Positions 42,608 to 52,281 of a DNA stretch of 64,000 bases are shown here, one piece after another. The position numbers and the translations under genes were made by a program. Within the stretch, counting starts at the first letter, position 1. Each line of letters starts with the position of its first letter. The DNA is taken from positions 83,460 through 147,459 of the forward strand of contig NZ_NPIB01000008.1 of assembly GCF_002849605.1 (NCBI RefSeq), written 5' to 3'. Source of the DNA: Photobacterium carnosum (GTDB taxonomy: Bacteria > Pseudomonadota > Gammaproteobacteria > Enterobacterales > Vibrionaceae). The notes under the pieces are model-generated. The model did no database searches and was not told where the DNA came from. It was given only the letters and a program-made list of their open reading frames with translations.

Positions 42608-43621
42608 ATGAAAAAACTTTTAGCTACTGCTGTATTATTCGGTTTGGCGGCACCTCAAATCGCGACAGCGGCTGAAGAAGTCAATGTCTATTCATACCGC
42701 CAACCTTTTCTTGTTGAGCCAATGTTTAATGAGTTCACTAAAGAGACGGGTATTAAGGTTAACGTTAAGTTTGCTAAAGCAGGTATCGCTGAAAAACTAC
42801 AACAAGAAGGCGAATACAGCCCAGCAGATGTAGTGTTAACAACCGATATTAGTCGTTTAGTTGAGCTGTCAGATAAGAAGCTCGTTCAGCCCGTAGATAG
42901 CAAAGTTATTGATGCTAATATTCCTGCACAATTTCGTGATAATGAAGACGAGTGGTTTGCACTAACACTGCGTTCTCGTAATGTTTATTCATCAAAAGAT
43001 CGTATCGGTAAATTACCAGCATCTTTTGATTACAGTGATTTAGCTAAACCTGAGTGGAAAGGGAAACTTTGTACGCGTTCAGGTAAGCACCCATATAACG
43101 TTTCACTCGTTTCAGCGATGATCGCTCACAATGGTGAAGCGGCAACTAAAACGTGGCTTGAAGGTGTTAAAGCTAATTTAGCCCGTAAGCCGCAAGGTAA
43201 CGATCGCGGTCAAGTACAAGCGGTGAAAGAAGGCTTATGTGATATCGCGATTGGTAATAGTTACTACCTCGGAAAAATGGTCAATGATCCCAACCAAAAA
43301 GCATGGGCAGAAGCGGTTGAAATTAACTTCCCCGGCCAACAAGGTAACGGTACTCACGTTAATGTCAGTGGTATGGCAATGGCAAAATATGCGCCAAATA
43401 AAGATAACGCGCTTAAGTTAATGGAATTTTTAACCGCGACCACTGCACAGCAAATGTATGCAGAAATGAACTATGAATATCCCGTTAAAGTTGGCGTTAA
43501 ACGTTCAGCGTTAGTGGCATCATGGGGTGAATTTAAAGCTGATGATGTATCACTTGATCAAGTGGCACAATATCATCAAGCGGCAATTAAATTGTTAGAT
43601 GAAGTGAAGTTTGATCTGTAA
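42608..43621 (+). CDS. fbpA: Periplasmic ferric-iron binding protein (FbpA/FutA type)
   Basis: Substrate-binding subunit of an iron(III) ABC importer. The 337 residues have a signal peptide (MKKLLATAVLFGLAAPQIATAA, cleaved near residue 22) and the mature start EEVNVYSYRQPFL. Conserved iron-ligand tyrosines are expected in YSYRQ and in NSYYLG. The context is decisive: a Fur box upstream and permease and ATPase genes downstream. A hairpin after the stop may raise its level relative to the permease. The alternative names idiA and afuA apply to the same family. Confidence 0.92.
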   Translation: MKKLLATAVLFGLAAPQIATAAEEVNVYSYRQPFLVEPMFNEFTKETGIKVNVKFAKAGIAEKLQQEGEYSPADVVLTTDISRLVELSDKKLVQPVDSKVIDANIPAQFRDNEDEWFALTLRSRNVYSSKDRIGKLPASFDYSDLAKPEWKGKLCTRSGKHPYNVSLVSAMIAHNGEAATKTWLEGVKANLARKPQGNDRGQVQAVKEGLCDIAIGNSYYLGKMVNDPNQKAWAEAVEINFPGQQGNGTHVNVSGMAMAKYAPNKDNALKLMEFLTATTAQQMYAEMNYEYPVKVGVKRSALVASWGEFKADDVSLDQVAQYHQAAIKLLDEVKFDL

Positions 43622-43636
43622 TTAGTTACAAAATAG

Positions 43637-43659
43637 ATGGGGTTTAAAGCCCCATTTTT
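43637..43659 (+). terminator. Attenuating hairpin between fbpA and fbpB
   Basis: An ATGGGG / CCCCAT stem with a 7-base loop is followed by TTTTTC. It is a modest terminator in the 169-base gap and would leave the binding protein in excess over the membrane components. Confidence 0.6.
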
Positions 43660-43790
43660 CAGCTTAACTTAGTCTATTTTGCAATAAGTTGTGATAGTTT
43701 CTCATGCTTGCTTACAGTGATGTATTTACTGACAAAGTGGTCTGATGTTACAGGCTTAAATATATTGAAAAACGTACTAAGTAGTAGTAA

Positions 43791-45419
43791 ATGAAAGAAA
43801 AGTTTTTATTTTGGCGGATTAGCAGCTGGTTATTAGGATCGTTGTTAGTATTGCCTATTATCGCTATATTCATTACCGCCACGGGTAACTCTGATCAGGT
43901 GTTCTCACACTTGATGAATACAGTGATGTCTACCTATGCGTTAAATACCCTTGGGCTGGTGGTTGGTACGGTATTATTGACCTTAATCTTTGGGATTCCT
44001 TGTGCATGGTTAATGGCAATGTGCCGTTTACCCGGCGAAAAAATACTACAATGGGCACTAATTTTACCCCTCGCAATGCCCGGTTATATTGTCGGTTATC
44101 TTTATACCCATTGGTTTGATTACGCCGGACCGATTCAAATTTGGCTACGTAAACTGTTTGGCTGGCAACATGTTAGCGATTACTGGTTTCCTGATTTACG
44201 CTCATTATGGGGCGCATGTTTTGTATTAGCGTTAGTGCTATATCCGTATGTGTATTTATTAGTCCGTGCCGCCTTTATGGAACAAAGTACTAATTTGCTG
44301 CAATCGGCGCGCTTACTTGGCTGTTCGCCTTGGCAAAGCTTCAAACGTATTTCATTGCCATTAGCCCGCCCAGCCATTGCAGTTGGAGTTTCATTGGTTG
44401 CGATGGAGGCTTTGGGTGATTTTGGTACGGTGAGTTACTTTGCTTTAAATACTTTGACCACCGCGGTTTACGATACGTGGCTGGGTTATTCTAATCTTAA
44501 TGCCGCCACTAAAATTTCTGCAATTATGTTGATGGTGATTTTCTTATTGATCAGCAGCGAGCGTTTTAGTCGTCGTAAACAAAAAATGTTTCAGCAGCAA
44601 TGTGGTAATGATAGCCATACTAAATACCAATTAAGCGGTTGGAAAAAGTGGCTTGCGGTAGGTTGGTGTTGGGGATTGGTTGGGTGTGCGTTTATTTTAC
44701 CGATGTTACAATTGGGTTATTACGCAGTTGATTATTTTGCACAAAGTTGGACCGAGCAATTTAAGACTTACAGTTTTAATAGCTTAATAGTGTCACTTTC
44801 GGCCGCTATATTTGCCGTATGTTTAGCGTTGATGGTGAATTTTTATCAACGTTTAGATAGTCGCAGTATCAGCATTGTACCGATGCGACTTGCTTCATTA
44901 GGCTACGCAGTTCCCGGAACTGTATTGGCGATTGGGGTGATGATCCCTTTAACCAGCGCCGATCATTTAGTGAATGATATTGCGCGCAGTTTAGATTTAG
45001 GTCGTCCGGGACTTGTTTTCTCGGGGTCAATGTTTGCGATTATTTTTGCGTTTGTGGTGCGGTTTGCTGCGGTAGCGATTGGTAGTGTTGAAAGTAGTTT
45101 GATTAAAATTCCGCCCTCATTGGATATGGCTGCGAAAACCATGGGTTATGCATCGACTGCCATGTTACGTAAAGTGCATTTGCCGTTAATTCGTCGTGGT
45201 TGCTTAATTGCAGGCTTATTGGTATTTATTGAATCAATGAAAGAGCTCAATGCTGCAATATTGCTACGGCCATTTAATTTTGAAACCTTAGCCACTTATG
45301 TATTTAACTTTGCTTCTGATGAACAGTTAGAAGTGGCTGCATTTCCTGCCATTTTATTAGTTATTGTAGGCTTGATTCCGCTGGTGATAGTTAATCGTTC
45401 TTTGGAGCAAAAACATTGA
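43791..45419 (+). CDS. fbpB: Iron(III) ABC transporter permease (FbpB), fused double domain
   Basis: Inner-membrane permease for ferric iron. The 542 residues hold two BPD_transp_1 halves, each with several membrane segments and an ATPase-contact (EAA) loop: ARLLGCSPWQSFKRISLPLARP in the first half and AAKTMGYASTAMLRKVHLPL in the second. This fused two-domain layout is the rule for FbpB-type iron permeases. Its stop overlaps the fbpC ATG (TGATG). No good Shine-Dalgarno is seen before the ATG. Confidence 0.92.
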   Translation: MKEKFLFWRISSWLLGSLLVLPIIAIFITATGNSDQVFSHLMNTVMSTYALNTLGLVVGTVLLTLIFGIPCAWLMAMCRLPGEKILQWALILPLAMPGYIVGYLYTHWFDYAGPIQIWLRKLFGWQHVSDYWFPDLRSLWGACFVLALVLYPYVYLLVRAAFMEQSTNLLQSARLLGCSPWQSFKRISLPLARPAIAVGVSLVAMEALGDFGTVSYFALNTLTTAVYDTWLGYSNLNAATKISAIMLMVIFLLISSERFSRRKQKMFQQQCGNDSHTKYQLSGWKKWLAVGWCWGLVGCAFILPMLQLGYYAVDYFAQSWTEQFKTYSFNSLIVSLSAAIFAVCLALMVNFYQRLDSRSISIVPMRLASLGYAVPGTVLAIGVMIPLTSADHLVNDIARSLDLGRPGLVFSGSMFAIIFAFVVRFAAVAIGSVESSLIKIPPSLDMAAKTMGYASTAMLRKVHLPLIRRGCLIAGLLVFIESMKELNAAILLRPFNFETLATYVFNFASDEQLEVAAFPAILLVIVGLIPLVIVNRSLEQKH

Positions 45420-46456
45420 TGAAATATGCATTATCTGTCACTGATCTAACGTGTTGTTACCATGGGCAACCGATATTACAAGATTTATCGTTAGCGGTTG
45501 AGCGGGGTGAGATCGTGTGTCTACTTGGCGCGAGTGGCTGTGGAAAAACCACGTTACTCAAAGCGGTTGCGGGATTGTTACCGCTGACACAAGGCACAAT
45601 GGCGATTAATGATCGTGTCATCGTCGACCAACAATTATGCTTGCCACCAGAGCAACGTAATATTGGTATGATATTTCAAGATTATGCGCTCTTTCCTCAT
45701 TTAACGGTGGCTGAAAATATTGCCTTTGGTTTGCGTTATTGGGATAAGCCTCGCGTAGCTGTAAAAATTCAACAAATGTTAGAACTGGTACATTTAACTG
45801 AACTAGATGATCGTTATCCGCATCAATTATCGGGTGGGCAGCAGCAACGGGTTGCGATTGCACGTGCGCTAGCGAATGAGCCTGATTTGATTTTATTAGA
45901 TGAGCCGTTTTCTAATATTGATACTCAAGTCCGTCATAGTTTGATTCGTGATATTCGCCAAATATTTAAAGACCAAGGTGTGACCGCTATTTTTGTGACT
46001 CACAGCCGTGAAGAAGCGTTTGCTTTTGCCGATAAAATGGCGGTGATGAATAACGGTGTGATTGAACAATTTGGTACGGCAACCGAGCTTTACTATCAAC
46101 CCAGTAGTCGTTTTGTGGCAGAATTTTTAGGTGTTGGATCTTATTTACCAGCTACTGTGACCGCGAATCAACAGTTACTGACGCCATTTGGTGAGCAAGC
46201 ATTAGTTGCCGAGCAACCATTCACTGTAGCCACTGATGTAGATTGGTTATTGCGACCACAACATTTAACAGTTACGCCGGATGTTGAGGGGAATGCTGTT
46301 ATTATTGAGCAGCAATTTATGGGGGATAGTTGTCGTTATGTTGTTGAATTTGAAGAGTATAAATTAATGATTAATTCTAATTTATTATTGAATATTGGCG
46401 AGCGAGTAGCGGTTAATGTTATCTCTCATCAACCCGTTATATTCACTAACGTATAA
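45419..46456 (+). CDS. fbpC: Iron(III) ABC transporter ATPase (FbpC)
   Basis: Cytoplasmic ATPase driving the iron importer. 345 residues from the ATG overlapping the fbpB stop; a TTG one codon upstream is rejected. Motifs: Walker A GASGCGKTT, Q-loop IFQDYALFPHL, signature LSGGQQQR, Walker B LILLDEPFSN and H-loop FVTHSREEAF. The C-terminal ~110 residues form a TOBE-like regulatory domain. It closes the fbpABC operon before a strong bidirectional terminator. Confidence 0.94.
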   Translation: MKYALSVTDLTCCYHGQPILQDLSLAVERGEIVCLLGASGCGKTTLLKAVAGLLPLTQGTMAINDRVIVDQQLCLPPEQRNIGMIFQDYALFPHLTVAENIAFGLRYWDKPRVAVKIQQMLELVHLTELDDRYPHQLSGGQQQRVAIARALANEPDLILLDEPFSNIDTQVRHSLIRDIRQIFKDQGVTAIFVTHSREEAFAFADKMAVMNNGVIEQFGTATELYYQPSSRFVAEFLGVGSYLPATVTANQQLLTPFGEQALVAEQPFTVATDVDWLLRPQHLTVTPDVEGNAVIIEQQFMGDSCRYVVEFEEYKLMINSNLLLNIGERVAVNVISHQPVIFTNV

Positions 46457-46459
46457 ATA

Positions 46460-46490
46460 CAATCAAGGCTTGAAATACAAGCCTTGATTG
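46460..46490. terminator. Bidirectional terminator between fbpC and litR
   Basis: A perfect 13-bp stem (CAATCAAGGCTTG / CAAGCCTTGATTG) with an AAATA loop. T-runs are short on either side (TTTATG on +; TATTTATACG on -). It sits between convergent genes. Confidence 0.8.
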
Positions 46491-46507
46491 TTTATGTCAG
46501 CATTTAT

Positions 46508-47116
46508 TTAGTTTTTCTGAGTAAGAAATTGTAGATAAATTTGAGCTTGCTCACGCAGTATATCTTGATCTGGGTGTTGGTTCGCTTGCATGTAAATGAC
46601 ATAACAGACGCCATGTAACATTTTAGCTAAATTCTCTGGGGTTTGATTTGAATTAATTTCCCCATTATCAATTGCTTGAGTAAATGCTTTCTGCACTTGC
46701 TTAAGGTTTTTTTGGTTGCTTTCAATAAACTGAGGCCAGACATCTTCACGAACGGATGTACTCCACTCAAACCACACTTTGATCCAATCTTGTTGTTCTA
46801 ATACGGTATCAATTAAGTTATTGCTAATGCAGGTTAAGCGCGCATGTAATGCTTTATTGGGTGCACCAATACATTCAGTGAGTAGATCATTAAATTGGGT
46901 GGCAACTTCCATCAATACTTGTTCAACTAATGCTTCTCGCGTCGGAAAGTAGTTAAAGACTGTTGCGACTGAAACATTCGCCATTTCAGCAATATCAGCA
47001 TGACCCGCGCGACCAATACCGCGACGAGAAAAAACTTCAATTGAGTAATCAAGTAGTTGTTGCTTTCTTTTTTCCGGAGATAAGCGTGTACGTGGTTTCT
47101 TGGTAATCGTATCCAT
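46508..47116 (-). CDS. litR: LuxR/HapR/LitR-type quorum-sensing master regulator
   Basis: TetR-fold regulator at the end of the Vibrionaceae quorum-sensing cascade, controlling luminescence, biofilm, competence and proteases depending on species. The 202 residues start MDTITKKPRTRLSPEKRKQQLL, with the helix-turn-helix ADIAEMANVSVATVFNYFPTRE that is near-invariant in HapR, LuxR, OpaR and LitR, and the later WIKVWFEWS segment. The location next to hpt matches Vibrio hapR/luxR. The name litR is chosen for the Photobacterium-like context. Regulation by Qrr small RNAs is expected from the family, not shown here. Confidence 0.92.
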   Translation of the reverse strand: MDTITKKPRTRLSPEKRKQQLLDYSIEVFSRRGIGRAGHADIAEMANVSVATVFNYFPTREALVEQVLMEVATQFNDLLTECIGAPNKALHARLTCISNNLIDTVLEQQDWIKVWFEWSTSVREDVWPQFIESNQKNLKQVQKAFTQAIDNGEINSNQTPENLAKMLHGVCYVIYMQANQHPDQDILREQAQIYLQFLTQKN

Positions 47117-47213
47117 AATTATTTATTCCCTAACCCTGTTTGTATTTACTGCATTTGTGTTTATTTTTTATACATAAACACTACAACAGCAACCGAGTTG
47201 ATTCAAACTGAAC

Positions 47214-47256
47214 TATCAATAAGTGTTTCGGATTTTGGACACTATTGATTAAATAA
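47214..47256. promoter_or_regulatory. LuxR/HapR-like half-sites in the litR-hpt gap
   Basis: TATCAATAA (47214-47222) and TATTGATTAAATAA (47243-47256) resemble halves of the LuxR-type consensus TTATTGAT...ATCAATAA. They lie about 100-140 bases upstream of the litR ATG. Autoregulation is known for this family; here it is inferred from imperfect matches. Confidence 0.35.
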
Positions 47257-47342
47257 CGCTTAACATGAATGAATGCTACAATAATGGCCTTTGTAATATA
47301 TAGCCCCAGTCGGCTAACGCGGTCGAGTTGATGGAGAATAAA

Positions 47343-47876
47343 ATGAAGCACACTATTGAAGTAATGATTTCTGAGCAGGATGTTCAGGCACGCATCAAAG
47401 AGCTAGGAAAGCAGATTACGGAACACTATAAAGACTCAACAGACTTAGTAATGGTTGGCTTACTGCGTGGCTCATTTGTTTTTATGGCAGATTTAGCGCG
47501 TGCGATTGAAATTCCTCATGAAGTGGATTTCATGACCGCTTCAAGTTACGGCAATACGATGCAAAGTAATCGTGATGTGCGTATTTTGAAAGACTTAGAT
47601 GACGACATCAAAGGCAAAGATGTGCTATTGGTGGAAGATATTATCGATACGGGTAATACGTTAAGTAAAGTGTGTGAGATTTTATCGCTACGTGAACCAA
47701 AATCAATCAGTATCTGTACGCTACTTGATAAGCCTGATCGTCGTGAAGTGAATGTAAAAGTTGATTGGTATGGCTTTATTATTCCCGATGAGTTTGTGGT
47801 TGGTGTGGGTATCGATTACGCGCAAAAATACCGTCACTTACCGTTTATTGGTAAAGTTATTCCAGACGCAGAATAA
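47343..47876 (+). CDS. hpt: Hypoxanthine phosphoribosyltransferase (Hpt)
   Basis: Purine salvage enzyme converting hypoxanthine and PRPP to IMP. 177 residues from the ATG at 47343 ([12 protein letters not shown]), preceded by GGAGA at 7 bases; the five-codon TTG extension is rejected. The PRPP motif is [13 protein letters not shown], and [14 protein letters not shown] and [15 protein letters not shown] are typical. It is divergent from litR and convergent with can. Confidence 0.95.
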   Translation: MKHTIEVMISEQDVQARIKELGKQITEHYKDSTDLVMVGLLRGSFVFMADLARAIEIPHEVDFMTASSYGNTMQSNRDVRILKDLDDDIKGKDVLLVEDIIDTGNTLSKVCEILSLREPKSISICTLLDKPDRREVNVKVDWYGFIIPDEFVVGVGIDYAQKYRHLPFIGKVIPDAE

Positions 47877-47880
47877 AAAC

Positions 47881-47916
47881 AAAAAAGCGATCACCAATTA
47901 GGTGGTCGCTTTTTTT
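47881..47916. terminator. Terminator between hpt and can
   Basis: The AAGCGATCACC / GGTGGTCGCTT stem (47885-47911, one T-G pair) with an AATTA loop is flanked by A6 and T8. It serves both convergent genes. Confidence 0.9.
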
Positions 47917-47922
47917 TAGCCG

Positions 47923-48618
47923 CTATTTATTGTTTTCTAGCTGCGTTTGATGTTGTACTAATTGCTTTTCAAGCGGTGATAATAACGATGACATTGCTGC
48001 TTGATAAGTAATTTCAAGACTTTCACGACTGGCAGCTGTTACGCCCAAATCTTTTAAAATACCGTTACTGGTACCGTAAATCCAACCATGAATTTTGACA
48101 TCTTGGCCGCGTTCCCATGCTTGTTGCAGAATAGTGGAATTACCAAGGTGATAAACTTGAGAGGCAACGTTAATCTCACATAATTTGTCATCCCACTTGT
48201 CTCGCGGTAGGCTACCAAGATCTGAGCGATGTTTTAGATACAGATCGCGAATGTGTAATAACCAGTTATTAATAAGCCCTAAAGGTGGGTTTTCGATGGC
48301 GGCAGTAACACCACCACAACCATAGTGACCACAGATGATAATATGCTTCACTTTAAGTACATCAACCGCATATTGAACCACGGATAAGCAATTTAAATCA
48401 GTGTGGATAACTTGGTTGGCAACATTACGGTGTACGAACAATTCACCGGAAGTTAAACCCGTAAGTCGTTCAGCGGGAACACGGCTGTCAGAACAGCCAA
48501 TCCAAAGATATTGTGGATGTTGCGCTTCTGCGAGGTGAGAGAAAAACAGGGGATCTTCATCCTTAATGTTTTCTGACCACGAGAGGTTATTTGCGAAGAG
48601 CTGCTTTATATCTGCCAT
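47923..48618 (-). CDS. can: Beta-class carbonic anhydrase (Can)
   Basis: Zinc enzyme interconverting CO2 and bicarbonate in the cytoplasm. The 231 residues hold the zinc ligands C42, H98 and C101 and the D44-R46 dyad ([19 protein letters not shown]). The length and W/G pattern match E. coli Can. It neighbours hpt and yadG as in E. coli. The C-terminal 20 residues ([15 protein letters not shown]) are hydrophilic and variable. Confidence 0.95.
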   Translation of the reverse strand: MADIKQLFANNLSWSENIKDEDPLFFSHLAEAQHPQYLWIGCSDSRVPAERLTGLTSGELFVHRNVANQVIHTDLNCLSVVQYAVDVLKVKHIIICGHYGCGGVTAAIENPPLGLINNWLLHIRDLYLKHRSDLGSLPRDKWDDKLCEINVASQVYHLGNSTILQQAWERGQDVKIHGWIYGTSNGILKDLGVTAASRESLEITYQAAMSSLLSPLEKQLVQHQTQLENNK

Positions 48619-48736
48619 GATAATGCCTTATATTAATATGTTCCTTACTATACACAAGCTGCGCTGATAGCAAATCGGATTAGTTGTTAGCGTTTTGTCA
48701 CTAGCCTATAAATATTTAACAGAAAGATTGCATATA

Positions 48737-49672
48737 ATGAATGCTTTAGAAATAAAAAATGTAAGCAAAACTTACAAAGGCGGCGTCAAGGCGCTGAAAA
48801 ATATGAGTCTTAATGTCGAACAAGGGGACTTTTTTGCCTTGTTAGGCCCCAATGGTGCCGGTAAATCGACCACCATCGGTATTATTAGCTCGCTAGTTAA
48901 TAAAACCTCTGGCTCGGTCAGTATTTTTGGTTATGACTTAGATACTCAAAAGGTAGATGCTAAAAACCAACTCGGTTTAGTGCCACAAGAATTTAATTTT
49001 AATCCGTTTGAAACCGTAGAACAGATTGTTGTTAATCAAGCAGGTTTTTATGGGGTCGAACATTCGCTGGCTAAACAACGGGCGAAAAAATATTTAACCC
49101 AATTAGATTTATGGGGTAAACGTCATGATCGTGCCCGTAATCTTTCTGGTGGTATGAAACGACGATTGATGATTGCACGCGCATTAATGCATGAGCCAAA
49201 ATTGTTGATTTTAGATGAGCCAACTGCTGGGGTTGATATTGAATTACGTCGCTCAATGTGGACGTTTTTGCAACGCATTAACCGCGAAGGGGTAACGATT
49301 ATTTTAACGACCCATTACCTTGAAGAAGCTGAAATGTTGTGCCGTAATATCGGTATTATCAACCATGGCGAATTAGTTGAGCATACCTCGATGAAAGCGT
49401 TATTGAGCCAGGTTGAATTAGAAACTTTTATTTTAGATATTGATACTATTGCTGCTGTACCAACGTTAGATATTGGTCAGTGTCGATTAATAGATAGTAA
49501 TACCCTTGAAGTTGATCTCAATAAAGGTGATGACTTAAATCGCGTCTTCAGTGCTTTAACCATCCAAGGTGTGGTGGTGCGTTCAATGCGTAATAAGAGT
49601 AATCGTTTAGAAGAGTTATTTGTTAACTTAGTCAATAAAGATAAAGCATCAGTAGTGGCGGATAATCAGTAA
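48737..49672 (+). CDS. yadG: ABC transporter ATPase YadG
   Basis: ATPase of an ABC-2 type exporter of unknown substrate. From the ATG at 48737 (MNALEIKNVSKTYKGG) it has 311 residues; E. coli YadG has 308. Motifs: Walker A GPNGAGKST, Q-loop LVPQEFNFNPF, signature LSGGMKRR, Walker B LLILDEPTAG, H-loop LTTHYLEEAE. An upstream extension to 48695 is not family-like. It shares one base with the yadH start (TAATG), so the two are coupled. Confidence 0.92.
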   Translation: MNALEIKNVSKTYKGGVKALKNMSLNVEQGDFFALLGPNGAGKSTTIGIISSLVNKTSGSVSIFGYDLDTQKVDAKNQLGLVPQEFNFNPFETVEQIVVNQAGFYGVEHSLAKQRAKKYLTQLDLWGKRHDRARNLSGGMKRRLMIARALMHEPKLLILDEPTAGVDIELRRSMWTFLQRINREGVTIILTTHYLEEAEMLCRNIGIINHGELVEHTSMKALLSQVELETFILDIDTIAAVPTLDIGQCRLIDSNTLEVDLNKGDDLNRVFSALTIQGVVVRSMRNKSNRLEELFVNLVNKDKASVVADNQ

Positions 49673-50442
49673 TGAAAAAACAGTATTGGGTGGCATTCAA
49701 AAGCTTAATTAGCAAAGAGATCCATCGATTTACGCGGATTTGGGTACAAACATTGGTGCCGCCCGCGATTACGATGACGTTATATTTTATTATTTTTGGT
49801 AATCTGATTGGTAAGCGTATTGGTGACATGGAAGGCTTTAGCTACATGGAATACATCGTGCCTGGGCTTATCATGATGTCGGTGATCACTAACTCTTATT
49901 CTAATGTTGCTTCTTCATTTTTTAGTGCCAAATTTCAGCATAATATCGAAGAGTTATTAGTCGCGCCAGTGCCTAATTATATTATTATTGCCGGTTATGT
50001 TGGTGGTGGTGTATTGCGAGGATTAAGTGTCGGCCTGATTGTTTCGGTGGTGTCTTTATTATTTGTATCCCTTAATATTGCTCATTTGTGGGTGATTATT
50101 GCAACCGTGGTAATGACCTCGATCGTGTTTTCGTTAGGTGGATTAATTAACGCTATTTTTGCCCGTACTTTTGATGATATCAGTATTATTCCGACTTTTG
50201 TGCTAACGCCGCTGACGTATCTTGGCGGTGTATTCTATTCGATTAATCTATTGCCAGAAGTATGGCAAATTGTGTCTAAGGTTAACCCGATTGTGTATAT
50301 GGTTAATGCATTCCGTTATGGCTTTCTTGGGGTGTCTGATGTCGGTATTGGTACATCGTTTACGGTATTAACGTTATTTGTTATTGCGTTGTACGGTGTC
50401 GCTTATTACTTAATTTCACGTGGTATTGGTTTGCGATCATAA
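49672..50442 (+). CDS. yadH: ABC-2 type transporter permease YadH
   Basis: Inner-membrane permease partner of YadG. The 256 residues comprise an amphipathic N-terminus, then about six membrane segments, with the ABC-2 motif region YIVPGLIMMSVI and the LTPLTYLGGVFYSINLLPE signature. The substrate is unknown. In E. coli the same pair lies beside can and upstream of the pan genes. A terminator shared with panC follows. Confidence 0.92.
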   Translation: MKKQYWVAFKSLISKEIHRFTRIWVQTLVPPAITMTLYFIIFGNLIGKRIGDMEGFSYMEYIVPGLIMMSVITNSYSNVASSFFSAKFQHNIEELLVAPVPNYIIIAGYVGGGVLRGLSVGLIVSVVSLLFVSLNIAHLWVIIATVVMTSIVFSLGGLINAIFARTFDDISIIPTFVLTPLTYLGGVFYSINLLPEVWQIVSKVNPIVYMVNAFRYGFLGVSDVGIGTSFTVLTLFVIALYGVAYYLISRGIGLRS

Positions 50443-50503
50443 CCGCTGATGGTTCTTATTAACTAGTCGCTAAAAATACATAGCTGACAATATATAGTTA
50501 AAA

Positions 50504-50541
50504 AAATACCGCCCGTTAATGGTTAACGTGCGGTATTTTTT
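50504..50541. terminator. Terminator between yadH and panC
   Basis: AAATACCGC / GCGGTATTT outer stem with an inner GTTAA / TTAAC stem, flanked by A and T runs (T7 on +). It is placed between convergent genes. Confidence 0.85.
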
Positions 50542-50558
50542 TAGTCAGCGATCAGCAA

Positions 50559-51452
50559 TTAATTTGCTTCAGCGACTTCTTCTTCGACAGTCACAGCAGG
50601 GGATAAATCTACTACTTGGTTGTCGATTAAACGTGCTTTACCTAATTGTGCTGACATTAAAATAACCGCTTGTTGGGTTGTGTCAGTAATGGGCAATAAG
50701 GTTACTGCATCACGGATAAAACTTTTATCAGGTTGCAGGCCTGCGGCACGAAGTTGATCGTTCGCATCAACAATTAATTCGTCATAGTCATTACGACCAC
50801 CACGTATTTGGCTGTTGATCCAACGCATAGTACGGGCTAAAACAGGCGCACGTTGGCGTTCATCAACGGTTAGATTACCATTGCGAGAACTCATGGCTAG
50901 GCCATCCATTTCTCGTACAGTTGGTACGCCAACAATTTTAATATCCATGGATAGATCAATCACCATTTGGCGGATAAGTGCCAATTGTTGGTAATCTTTT
51001 TCGCCAAAACAAGCCACGTCTGGTTGCACGATATTAAATAGTTTATTAACGATGGTTGCTACGCCACGGAAATGTCCCGGACGTAATTCGCCTTCTAAAA
51101 TGGTCGATAATCCAGGAACGTCGATAAACGTTCGGTTTTTAACACCTGCTGGATACACGCTTTCTGGGGTTGGAGTAAAAACCACATCAACCATGTTTTG
51201 TTGTTGTAACTTGGCAATATCTTGCTCAAGTGTGCGTGGATAATTAGTTAAGTCTTCAGTTTTTTCAAACTGCATTGGATTAACAAAAATACTCGCAACA
51301 ACAATATCAGCATGCTTACGTGCTTTACGCATTAACGTAAGATGACCTTCATGTAAATTACCCATGGTTGGAACAAAGGCAATCCGACGGCCTGCGCGGC
51401 GCCACGTCGTAATTTGCTCTCTTAACTGGGCAATCTCGGCGAATGTTTGCAT
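50559..51452 (-). CDS. panC: Pantothenate synthetase (PanC)
   Basis: ATP-dependent condensation of pantoate with beta-alanine. The 297 residues include the nucleotidyl-transferase motif [13 protein letters not shown] (residues 27-39), [16 protein letters not shown] and MSSRNGNL. The C-terminus (about 280-297, [11 protein letters not shown]) is a short acidic tail. It starts 10 bases after panB, so the two are coupled. The aspartate decarboxylase gene panD is not in the window. Confidence 0.95.
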   Translation of the reverse strand: MQTFAEIAQLREQITTWRRAGRRIAFVPTMGNLHEGHLTLMRKARKHADIVVASIFVNPMQFEKTEDLTNYPRTLEQDIAKLQQQNMVDVVFTPTPESVYPAGVKNRTFIDVPGLSTILEGELRPGHFRGVATIVNKLFNIVQPDVACFGEKDYQQLALIRQMVIDLSMDIKIVGVPTVREMDGLAMSSRNGNLTVDERQRAPVLARTMRWINSQIRGGRNDYDELIVDANDQLRAAGLQPDKSFIRDAVTLLPITDTTQQAVILMSAQLGKARLIDNQVVDLSPAVTVEEEVAEAN

Positions 51453-51462
51453 CTCTTATTCC

Positions 51463-52257
51463 TTATTCAAAGGTATGCTGAGATCCTGGAAATGTACCAG
51501 ACTCAACATCTTCAATGTATTTAGTAACCGCAGCACGCATATCTCCAGTTTCCGCAAGGAAGTTCTTAGAGAACTTCGGCATATAGTTTGCAGAAATACC
51601 AAACATATCGTGCATAACCAGTATTTGGCCATCGGTCGCATTACCCGCACCGATACCAATGACAGGCACATCCACCGCCTTGGTAATACGTTCAGCAAGA
51701 CTTGCTGGAACACATTCCAATACGATGATTTGGGCACCAGCTTTCGCGAGAGTAATGGCATCTTTAACCATTGTCTCAGCTTGATCCAAATTGCGGCCTT
51801 GCACTTTATAACCGCCAAAAATATTGACAGACTGAGGTGTTAAACCAAGGTGAGCACACACGGGAACTGCTCGTTGTGTCAGGGTTGTAATCGTTTCAGC
51901 AACCCAAGCGCCACCTTCGATTTTGACCATATTTGCCCCTGCGCGCATTAGTTTAGCGGCATTTTCACAAGCTTGTGCTGGGGTTGCGAAGGTCATGAAT
52001 GGCATGTCAGCCATTAGCAGCGAGTTAGGGCTGCCTGCACGAACACTGCGCGTATGGTAAGCGATATCATCAATGGTTACTGGAAGGGTATCGTTTTGAC
52101 CTTGGAGAACCATGCCTAACGAGTCACCGACTAACATAACCGGCATATTTTGCTGCTCAAATAACTGAGAAAAACTCGCGTCATATGCTGTTATTGATGC
52201 AAATTTACGACCTTCTTGCTTCCATTTTAGGAGATCGTTGATGGTGATTTTTTTCAT
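51463..52257 (-). CDS. panB: Ketopantoate hydroxymethyltransferase (PanB)
   Basis: First committed step of pantothenate synthesis: transfers a hydroxymethyl group from methylene-THF to 2-oxoisovalerate. The 264 residues equal the E. coli length, with [31 protein letters not shown] and [17 protein letters not shown] motifs. It lies between folK and panC in the pcnB-folK-panB-panC order seen in related bacteria. The gap to folK is 24 bases. Confidence 0.96.
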   Translation of the reverse strand: MKKITINDLLKWKQEGRKFASITAYDASFSQLFEQQNMPVMLVGDSLGMVLQGQNDTLPVTIDDIAYHTRSVRAGSPNSLLMADMPFMTFATPAQACENAAKLMRAGANMVKIEGGAWVAETITTLTQRAVPVCAHLGLTPQSVNIFGGYKVQGRNLDQAETMVKDAITLAKAGAQIIVLECVPASLAERITKAVDVPVIGIGAGNATDGQILVMHDMFGISANYMPKFSKNFLAETGDMRAAVTKYIEDVESGTFPGSQHTFE

Positions 52258-52281
52258 AGCTTCTTTCTCGCCCTGATGAAT

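Noticed and set aside
47117..47160. Qrr small-RNA pairing site in the litR leader
   Set aside because: Expected from the family, but I could not align a Qrr sequence from memory with confidence, so no site is claimed.
51364..51843. 159-codon plus-strand frame across panC and panB
   Set aside because: Lies entirely over two well-supported genes on the other strand and has no recognisable features.
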